NCBI GenBank assembly: GCA_022828595.1
Contig: JAKGHH010000005.1
Location: 26,920,193-26,984,192, forward strand
Reading direction: 5' to 3'
DNA: 64,000 nucleotides
Source: Nelumbo lutea
Taxonomy: Eukaryota; Streptophyta; Magnoliopsida; Proteales; Nelumbonaceae
A program made the position numbers and the translations under genes. Below the pieces are notes generated by a model. The model was not told where the DNA came from and searched no databases. It worked only from the letters and a program-made list of their open reading frames with translations. Numbering within the stretch: position 1 is the first letter of the stretch; the number at the start of each line of letters is the position of its first letter. Positions 63,430 through 64,000 of the stretch are shown here, in pieces.

Positions 63430-64000
63430 ACATCATGCTAAAACTTAATCTATGGTTGATAGAGTTCCAAGATGTCTCCGCTTGGTGATTCAACCAGATG
63501 CTAGGGTTGGACTTAGCACTAGTCAAGCACTCCTTGTACATGGACCCCAAAGTCAAGCCAGTGAAACAACCTTAGCGTGTCTTCAAGCCTAAAGTGGCCC
63601 TAAAAATTAAAGAGGAGGTAGAGTGACTCTTGAAACTAGGCTTCATAAAATCAATCAAGAAGAATAACGGTTAACTAAGGTTAGTACCTCTGACCATCCC
63701 CATCCAGCTAGCTTACACATACCCAACATGTAACCCTTTTTCATTAAATTTCAAGTGTTGTGTCGTTTTAAAAGATTTGAATAAGGTCTGCCCAAAGGAT
63801 GAATTCCCTCAACCTAACATGGAAATCCTCATAGATGCTACAGCCATAAACGAAGTCTTCTCTTTCTTAGACATGTATAGTGGCTACAACATACATGGAT
63901 CTTATAGATGCCCCATACACAACATTCAAAACACCCATAGGGAACTTCTATTACAAGATGATGCCTTTCGGTCTATTAAATGCCAGAGCCAATGGCCAGA
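63430..64000 (+). pseudogene. Gypsy J reverse transcriptase (partial)
   Basis: Frames give VFKPKVALKIKEEVE-stop, LLKLGFIKSIKKNNG-stop, VLKDLNKVCPKDEFPQPNME and ILIDATAINEVFSFLDMYSG. These are Ty3/gypsy RT motifs up to the FLDxYSGYN block; the YMDD-equivalent lies beyond the window. Stops and shifts show decay. Confidence 0.85.

Larger units (their letters stand above)
58150..64000 (+). mobile_element. Gypsy element J: decayed Ty3/gypsy element, open at the right edge
   Basis: A probable LTR (about 58150-58560), gag (58586-59703), protease (about 60110-60660), RT (63430-64000). A solo LTR (61478-63426) splits the start of pol. Multiple stops throughout. The element continues past 64000. Confidence 0.78.

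Noticed and set aside
1..64000. Looked for CRISPR arrays, prokaryotic operons, rRNA and tRNA genes.
   Set aside because: None seen. Spaced repeats found are leader arrays, microsatellites or diverged tandem units, and tRNA-like matches are only retrotransposon primer sites.

Overview
This is nuclear DNA from a flowering plant. The evidence is a host gene with GT...AG introns, plant-type Ty1/copia and Ty3/gypsy retrotransposons, LINE fragments, and hAT- and Mutator-like small elements. The very large transposon-packed introns suggest a woody or otherwise transposon-rich species, but the sequence does not fix the taxon. No prokaryotic operon, CRISPR array, rRNA or tRNA gene was seen.

The main result is a hidden host gene on the minus strand. 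Eight exons, at 33195-33070, 32979-32922, 32746-32517, 32434-32318, 31413-31353, 28001-27910, 19703-19629 and 11450-11365, join in frame with GT...AG introns. They encode the first 281 residues of an MLO family seven-transmembrane protein, closest in remembered sequence to the AtMLO4/AtMLO11 type. Introns 5, 6 and 7 are 3.4, 8.2 and 8.2 kb. Intron 8 is more than 11 kb and runs off the left edge, so the 3' half of the gene lies outside the window. Nearly everything from position 739 to 31350 is transposon sequence lodged inside this one gene.

Layout, left to right. 739-10212: an old copia element (A, +) interrupted by a younger minus-strand copia element (B, 4169-9885, TSD TTCAC). 11664-17218: a young minus-strand copia element (C, TSD AACAG), apparently inside the LTR of an older copia remnant (D), whose gag is in turn followed by a minus-strand LINE tail (18885 to about 19560). 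20340-22696: a copia RT/RNase H remnant (E) abutting the LTR of a gypsy chromovirus with a chromodomain integrase (F). 23450 to about 27798: a 5'-truncated plus-strand copia element (G). 28835-30930: gypsy, copia and LINE scraps. 31353-33195: the compact 5' end of MLO.

The right half, 33.6-64 kb, is intergenic. It holds a Mutator-like MITE (34172-34439), LTR scraps, a decayed copia (I, 35920-37822), an AT-rich block, a degenerate ~160-bp tandem array (41.0-41.6 kb) and a hAT-like MITE (42703-43160). A UGT88-type glucosyltransferase gene (45213 to about 46150) is cut off by a copia pol fragment (H, to 48521). A gypsy gag-protease remnant (K) contains a 1.4-kb non-autonomous hAT element with a perfect 8-bp TSD (49710-51096). 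Then come duplicated intergenic segments, another hAT-like MITE (57066-57490), and a decayed gypsy element (J, 58.1-64 kb) split by a 1.95-kb solo LTR (61478-63426).

The nesting gives relative ages: A before B, D before C, gypsy K before its hAT, gypsy J before the solo LTR. Every pol copy carries at least one stop, frameshift, truncation or catalytic substitution. The only genes with clear host character are MLO (apparently intact in the window) and UGT88 (truncated).
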